The notes below the pieces were generated by a model that was given only the letters and a program-made list of their open reading frames with translations, did no database searches and was not told where the DNA came from. A program made the position numbers and the translations under genes. A DNA stretch of 64,000 nucleotides from CAKSQL01 sp045649415 (lineage in GTDB: Bacteria; Bacillota; Clostridia; UBA1381): contig JAZRPY010000024.1 in the NCBI GenBank assembly GCA_045649415.1, positions 1 through 64,000 of the forward strand. The letters run 5' to 3'. Of the stretch, positions 60,223 through 64,000 are shown one piece after another. Within the stretch, counting starts at the first letter, position 1. Every line of letters starts with the position of its first letter.

Positions 60223-61278
60223 TTACCCCTCACTCTCTCCTATATATAATTGCTGAAGTATCTTGTCGATATGCTCGGATATACAATCAAGATTTGCAAT
60301 TACCTTTGCATAATCCATTCTTTTTGGTCCAATTACTCCTAACTTTCCACCCACCTTTTTATCAAGGGAGTAGTTAACAGTTATCAAGCTACAATCGGAT
60401 AACTCATCAAAACCTGTTTCTCCACCAATTTTGATATTGACACCCTTTGAGTTAGTATCATCCCTGATAATCTTTTTAAGCTTTTTCTCATCCTCCAGAA
60501 ATTCGAGCATACTCTGTGCCTTTGGAAGTGAGCTATACTCAGGATATTTTAACAGAGATTTTGTGTTTTCCACATAGACTCTCGTGTCGTCAAAATCTTC
60601 AAATGCTTCATATATAAAGTTCATCACCCTAATAAGCACTCTTGTGTCCACACCAAGCTGTTCTCTTGACTCCTCCTGAATTCCTTGAATTTTCTCAAAG
60701 CTTATTTCATTGGAGGTGAGTCCCGACAGCCTCTTATTCAGGATTTTACATAACTTCTGTGCCTGCTTTTCGTCCAACCCAAGTGGAAGCATCTGGTTTT
60801 TCACAATTCCTGCCTGAGTTACAACTATCAGCATCACATTCCCGCCACCAAGACATATCAAATCAATCTTTTTGATTGCCGAGTTGTCTATTTCAGGGGT
60901 TGTGAACACAGTTATATAGTTTGTTAACAGGGATGTGACTGCACTTGCTCTCCTGATTACGCCTTCCAGCTGATTTGCCTTATTTTCAAGGGCAAGCCTT
61001 AAGTTTTCAACTGCTTCAACTCCCACCTGATACCTTTGCATAAGGGAGTTAACATAAAATCTGTATCCACTATCCGAAGGGATTCTCCCTGCCGATGTGT
61101 GTGGTTGCAATAAAAATCCCATACTCTCAAGGTCAGCCATCTCATTTCGTATTGTGGCACTTGATAATCCCAAGTCATTTTTCTTTGAAATCACCCTTGA
61201 GCCCACAGGCTCAGCTGTGCCTAAGTATTCATCAATAACTGCCTGAAGTATCCTTTGTTTTCTTTCATTTAATTCCAT
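60223..61278 (-). CDS. hrcA: Heat-inducible transcription repressor HrcA
   Basis: 351 residues from the ATG at 61278 with SD GAGGTG; a GTG three codons earlier lies in the SD. Winged-helix N-terminus (RKQRILQAVIDEYLGTAEPV, SRVISKKNDLGLSSATIRNE, LESMGFLLQPHTSAGRIPSD), then GAF-like and inserted dimerization domains. It represses its own operon by binding the CIRCE element 55 bases upstream; GroEL normally aids its folding. First in the hrcA-grpE-dnaK order. Confidence 0.97.
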   Translation of the reverse strand: MELNERKQRILQAVIDEYLGTAEPVGSRVISKKNDLGLSSATIRNEMADLESMGFLLQPHTSAGRIPSDSGYRFYVNSLMQRYQVGVEAVENLRLALENKANQLEGVIRRASAVTSLLTNYITVFTTPEIDNSAIKKIDLICLGGGNVMLIVVTQAGIVKNQMLPLGLDEKQAQKLCKILNKRLSGLTSNEISFEKIQGIQEESREQLGVDTRVLIRVMNFIYEAFEDFDDTRVYVENTKSLLKYPEYSSLPKAQSMLEFLEDEKKLKKIIRDDTNSKGVNIKIGGETGFDELSDCSLITVNYSLDKKVGGKLGVIGPKRMDYAKVIANLDCISEHIDKILQQLYIGESEG

Positions 61279-61332
61279 TGTATTCACCTCAGTATATACG
61301 ACTATTGCCTTTATCTGAAAACAATGATGTCG

Positions 61333-61359
61333 TTAGCACTCACAGACTGCGAGTGCTAA
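61333..61359. promoter_or_regulatory. CIRCE operator
   Basis: TTAGCACTC (61333-61341), nine bases, GAGTGCTAA (61351-61359): a perfect match to the consensus, overlapping the start region of hrcA transcription. Confidence 0.98.
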
Positions 61360-61366
61360 CAGTAAT

Positions 61367-61395
61367 AAGATACCACTATTATAACCCTTTGTCAA
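61367..61395 (-). promoter_or_regulatory. Promoter of hrcA-grpE-dnaK
   Basis: Minus strand: TTGACA (61390-61395), 17 bp, TATCTT (61367-61372); CIRCE follows just downstream. Confidence 0.85.
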
Positions 61396-61460
61396 GGGTT
61401 TATTTCCTTTTTTACAATTTATTCATAATTTTACCATTGTTTCTTCAAATTTCACCTTTG

Positions 61461-62591
61461 TTAGTCATCATTCTGACTAATTTTAGGGTCTAAAAATTCG
61501 CACATAACCGAGTTACTCAAATGTATGCCCCTTCGTGAAAGATAAATTCTATCCCCATCCTCAATGAGAAGGTCACTTTTTTTAAATCGTTCTATCTCTT
61601 CCTTATATATATCGCCTATTTCCATTTTAAATCGGCTTTCGAATTCTTTTTTACTCACTCCCTTTGTCATTCTCAAGCCCATCATCATAAATTCCTCAAT
61701 TTTGTTTTTGATGGTGAGTGTTTGATACTCCTCTTTTTTACTGCCACCCTTTATATATTCACCAATGCAATCGGTATTTTTATATCTTGCTCCATTATAA
61801 TATGAGGCTGTTGCAATTCCTATCCCTATATATTCTCTGCATTCCCAATACTTTATATTATGTCGTGACTCCATACCCACCTTTGAGAAATTCGAAATTT
61901 CATATTGCTCATAGCCATTTTCCTTTAAAAATTCGCAAGCATATTCATACATTTCTCTTTCCTCATTCTCATCGGGAAGCTTTAATTTTCCTTCCTCATA
62001 TTCCTTCATCAAGGGAGTATTCTCCTCAAGGATTAAGCTATAGCATGAAATATGCTGAGGGTTTTCCTTTATGGCATTATTCAAGGTATCCTTAAAGCTT
62101 AGCATTGTCTGTTCTGGCAATGCCGACATCAAATCAATGTTTACATTTGGAAAACCTTCAGATTTAATAAGTCTTATAGTTTCTTTTGCATCATCTGAGG
62201 TATGTACTCTGCCGATTATTTTAAGCTCATCCTCGTTAAATGTCTGAACGCCAAGGCTTATGCGATTTACACCATATTTTTTTAACAAGTCTAATTTTTC
62301 CTTAGTCACAGTTTTGGGATTTGCCTCAATTGTGAACTCATATTCATTTGAAATTTTAAAGCTATCCCTTATTGACACCAATAGTTTTTCTAAAAGCTCC
62401 AAGGGAAGAATTGTCGGAGTTCCTCCACCTATAAAAATCGTGTCTATAAGCATACCTTCATATTCCTTCATTTCCCTGACAAGAGCATCTATGTATTCAC
62501 CCATAAGCTGATGATTATTATCAAAGGACACAAAATCGCAATATTTACATTTTTTCAAGCAAAAGGGTATGTGAATATATAGTCCGTACAT
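61461..62591 (-). CDS. hemW: Radical SAM heme chaperone HemW
   Basis: 376 residues. Radical SAM domain with the 4Fe-4S motif C-x3-C-x2-C in YIHIPFCLKKCKYCDF near residue 10, then IFIGGGTPTILPLELLEKLL, NRISLGVQTFNEDELKIIGR, NVNIDLMSALPEQTMLSFKD, and a C-terminal HemN-like domain. The lack of the second Cys pattern of HemN fits HemW, a heme trafficking factor rather than coproporphyrinogen dehydrogenase. It lies directly upstream of the heat-shock operon, as in many Bacillota. Confidence 0.92.
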   Translation of the reverse strand: MYGLYIHIPFCLKKCKYCDFVSFDNNHQLMGEYIDALVREMKEYEGMLIDTIFIGGGTPTILPLELLEKLLVSIRDSFKISNEYEFTIEANPKTVTKEKLDLLKKYGVNRISLGVQTFNEDELKIIGRVHTSDDAKETIRLIKSEGFPNVNIDLMSALPEQTMLSFKDTLNNAIKENPQHISCYSLILEENTPLMKEYEEGKLKLPDENEEREMYEYACEFLKENGYEQYEISNFSKVGMESRHNIKYWECREYIGIGIATASYYNGARYKNTDCIGEYIKGGSKKEEYQTLTIKNKIEEFMMMGLRMTKGVSKKEFESRFKMEIGDIYKEEIERFKKSDLLIEDGDRIYLSRRGIHLSNSVMCEFLDPKISQNDD

Positions 62592-62611
62592 AATAAATTC
62601 CTCTCTAATTG

Positions 62612-62656
62612 AAAACAGACTGTCTGTTGGAGTTTTCCCACAGATAGCCTGTTTTT
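62612..62656 (-). terminator. Hairpin between Cys-Asp repeat gene and hemW
   Basis: AAAACAGACTGTCTGT pairs with ACAGATAGCCTGTTTT with two mismatches or wobbles. Minus-strand T-run is short (GTTTTC), so termination is probably partial. Confidence 0.5.
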
Positions 62657-62682
62657 CTAAAATTTAAATTTTAAAATAAGGA

Positions 62683-63153
62683 TTATTCCTCGTCCTCTGA
62701 GCAACATTCCTCGCAATCACAATCAAATTCAAGTTCAATTTCCTGATTGCAGTTAGGACATACAATTCCGTGCTCCTCGTCAAGCATATCGAAATCCACA
62801 AGAACATCATCATGACAGTTAGGACACTCAATTTCAAAGAAACCATCGTCCTCGTCATAGTCATAATCATCACAGTCGCAATCGCAATCGCAATCGCAAT
62901 CGCAATCACAATCACAATCGCAGTCGCATTCGTCTAAAAGATAATCCTCAACCTCTGCCAAATCCTCGTCTATTTCGTCAACCTTAGCTTCAAGCTCGTC
63001 GTGTGCATCAATAACATCATCAAGAGCATCTGCCATATCACCAATTACTTCAATAATCTTTTTGATAAGCTTTCCCTCATCACCAAGCTTAGATAAATCA
63101 GTTGCATCCAAAAAGCCCTTTAAGTATGCTGCCTTATTAGAAATATTTTCCAT
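62683..63153 (-). CDS. Acidic zinc-ribbon protein with Cys-Asp repeat (CD1247 N-terminal domain-like)
   Basis: 156 residues from the ATG at 63153 (SD AAAGGAAG). The N-terminal helical region (about 1-75) has ISNKAAYLKGFLDATDLSKL and a leucine/Glu-rich helix, resembling clostridial CD1247-type proteins. A run of about 10 Cys-Asp dipeptides (about 76-97) follows, then an acidic tract, and a zinc ribbon (CPNCHDD, then CPNCNQEIELEF) with further Cys pairs at the end (CDCEECC). The repeat is encoded by a 6-bp microsatellite that could vary in copy number. Possible metal binder or sensor; function unknown. The gene is next to efp. Confidence 0.65.
   Translation of the reverse strand: MENISNKAAYLKGFLDATDLSKLGDEGKLIKKIIEVIGDMADALDDVIDAHDELEAKVDEIDEDLAEVEDYLLDECDCDCDCDCDCDCDCDCDCDDYDYDEDDGFFEIECPNCHDDVLVDFDMLDEEHGIVCPNCNQEIELEFDCDCEECCSEDEE
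62873..62932. repeat. 6-bp microsatellite inside the coding region
   Basis: About ten tandem units of the hexamer GCAATC and close variants (ACAATC, GCAGTC) on the plus strand, giving Asp-Cys codons on the minus strand. Copy-number change would keep the reading frame, changing only the number of Cys-Asp pairs. Confidence 0.85.
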
Positions 63154-63191
63154 ATTCTGCACTTCCTTTCAAAAATTTTTATATGGAAGGC

Positions 63192-63749
63192 TTAAACTCT
63201 TTCCATATACTCCCCTGTTCTTGTGTCAACTCTTATGATATCGCTTCCGTCAACAAACAAAGGTACTTGAATTACTGCACCTGTTTCAAGAGTTGCAGGC
63301 TTGGTTGCACCTGTTGCAGTGTCACCCTTAAAGCCTGGCTCTGTTTCTGCAATAGCTAACTCAACAAAGGTTGGAGGCTCAATACCAAATACGCTACCCT
63401 TATAAGACAAAATCTTACATATCATATTTTCCTTAACAAACTTTAAAGAATCTCCCACCTGTTCAGGACCGATTGGCACCATATCAAATGTTTCCTGATC
63501 CATAAAGTAGTATAAATCACCATCTGTGTAGGAATACTCCATATCCTTTCTCTCAATGTGAGCCTTAGGCATTTTCTCAGTTGGTCTGAAAGTTCTTTCA
63601 ACAACGCCACCTGTGATAACATTCTTAATCTTTGTTCTTACGAATGCTGCACCCTTACCTGGCTTTACATGTTGGAATTCCACAACTTGATAAACATTAC
63701 CCTCAAGTTCAAATGTGATACCGTTTCTGAAATCTCCTGCTGTAATCAT
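63192..63749 (-). CDS. efp: Elongation factor P
   Basis: 185 residues, standard. It binds ribosomes stalled on polyproline and promotes peptide bond formation. The tip loop is HVKPGKGAAFVRTKIKN with the modifiable Lys near residue 32; KU-type domain I-III folds follow, ending RVDTRGEYMERV as usual (here RTGEYMERV). SD GGAGG precedes the ATG. A promoter lies 116 bases upstream, so efp starts the unit with the Cys-Asp repeat gene. Confidence 0.97.
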   Translation of the reverse strand: MITAGDFRNGITFELEGNVYQVVEFQHVKPGKGAAFVRTKIKNVITGGVVERTFRPTEKMPKAHIERKDMEYSYTDGDLYYFMDQETFDMVPIGPEQVGDSLKFVKENMICKILSYKGSVFGIEPPTFVELAIAETEPGFKGDTATGATKPATLETGAVIQVPLFVDGSDIIRVDTRTGEYMERV

Positions 63750-64000
63750 ATTTTTATCCTCCGTTAATTTAATTTTTATCCAAGCCTTATTATTATCCTT
63801 TCCTCACATGACGGAATTTATCAAAAATTCGTTAAGACTAAAAGGCTTAGATACACACATATATATTGTAATATATTTTCTCTGAAATTACAAGTTTTTT
63901 TTGAAAAATAAATAGAAATATTTAAATTTTTTCATTTCAGTTTAATATTGCATATAAAAATCATACCCATATCCTTAAAACCTCAAACTCTTTTTCTCTC
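63750..64000. other. Leader and promoter region upstream of efp
   Basis: Contains the efp promoter at 63865-63893 and a 110-base leader with inverted AAGCCTT/AAGGCTT sequence (about 63783 and 63842) and an AAATTC/GAATTT loop. Beyond the promoter is A/T-rich sequence with no ORF. Confidence 0.45.
63865..63893 (-). promoter_or_regulatory. Promoter of efp
   Basis: Minus strand: TTGTAA (63888-63893), 17 bp, TACAAT (63865-63870). Confidence 0.75.

Noticed and set aside
62664..62915. Alternative minus-strand frame across the Cys-Asp repeat region
   Set aside because: It reads the microsatellite as Ile-Ala repeats and has no ribosome site; the frame with the zinc ribbon and SD is the real one.
62873..62932. 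Short tandem repeat that could suggest a CRISPR array
   Set aside because: Units are six bases without spacers and lie in a coding frame.

Overview
The window is AT-rich, densely packed chromosomal DNA from a spore-forming, Gram-positive, anaerobic-type bacterium of the class Clostridia (Bacillota). The reasons are SpoIIP, SpoVG and a SpoIIQ-like M23 protein, an hrcA-grpE-dnaK-dnaJ locus with a CIRCE operator, a leucine T-box leader, ECF vitamin transport, formate-tetrahydrofolate ligase, DegV and DUF5711-type proteins, and near-consensus sigma-A promoters. I saw no rRNA, tRNA, CRISPR array, transposase or phage module. Genus cannot be assigned from sequence alone.

Layout. (1) 1-3.73 kb: the end of a secreted beta-propeller protein, a MarR-DegV pair, and an AraC regulator divergent from a nagB-like gene with AraC-type half-sites 21 bp apart. 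The nagB-like gene is cut off near 3.72-3.78 kb, and a minus-strand gene coming the other way is cut off at the same place: a genome rearrangement or a contig chimera. (2) 3.78-6.12 kb: a minus-strand leucine T-box operon whose first gene is a 2-isopropylmalate synthase relative that keeps the regulatory domain but lacks the metal-binding and catalytic motifs. Upstream is an in-frame HTH/metallo-beta-lactamase chimera. (3) 6.36-10.35 kb: a plus-strand GH38 mannosidase and HAD phosphatase pair bracketed by 26-bp direct repeats. (4) 10.35-13.87 kb: a minus-strand glycan cluster (sugar-1-P transferase, HpcH/HpaI aldolase, D-2-hydroxyacid dehydrogenase, GT4). (5) 14.1-33.3 kb: minus-strand housekeeping genes: a small lipoprotein, tgt, queA, a cell-wall amidase, ruvAB, an EF-G-like GTPase, tsaE-tsaB-rpiB, fhs, cvpA, a DUF5711-type protein, truA, and an ECF transporter (panT-like S component, ecfA1, ecfA2, ecfT) with coaX. 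(6) 33.5-42.1 kb: spoIIQ-like (minus), then plus-strand mreB-like, rqcH, a copper-amine-oxidase-fold protein, a pyridoxal kinase, murA, ftsQ and ftsZ. (7) 42.2-50.5 kb: NlpC/P60 endopeptidase, a membrane-protein pseudogene with two in-frame stops, trkH-trkA, mnmA, mntP and murC. (8) 50.7-64 kb: spoVG, lepA, an inverted-repeat element, spoIIP, hisB-hisD behind dnaJ, the heat-shock operon with CIRCE, hemW, a Cys-Asp repeat zinc-ribbon protein and efp.

How the genes work together. Envelope and division functions recur (MurA, MurC, FtsQ, FtsZ, MreB, amidase, NlpC/P60, M23, SpoIIP). Pantothenate uptake and phosphorylation are encoded together with the shared ECF energizing module. tRNA modification (tgt, queA, truA, mnmA, tsaB, tsaE) and translation or quality-control factors (lepA, EF-G-like, efp, rqcH) are scattered through the operons. 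The parts least explained by known biology are the T-box-controlled degenerate LeuA with its truncated partner, the repeat-bracketed mannosidase with an altered active-site motif, and the structured repeat upstream of lepA. Many annotated starts were moved to agree with visible ribosome-binding sites; the reasons are in each entry.
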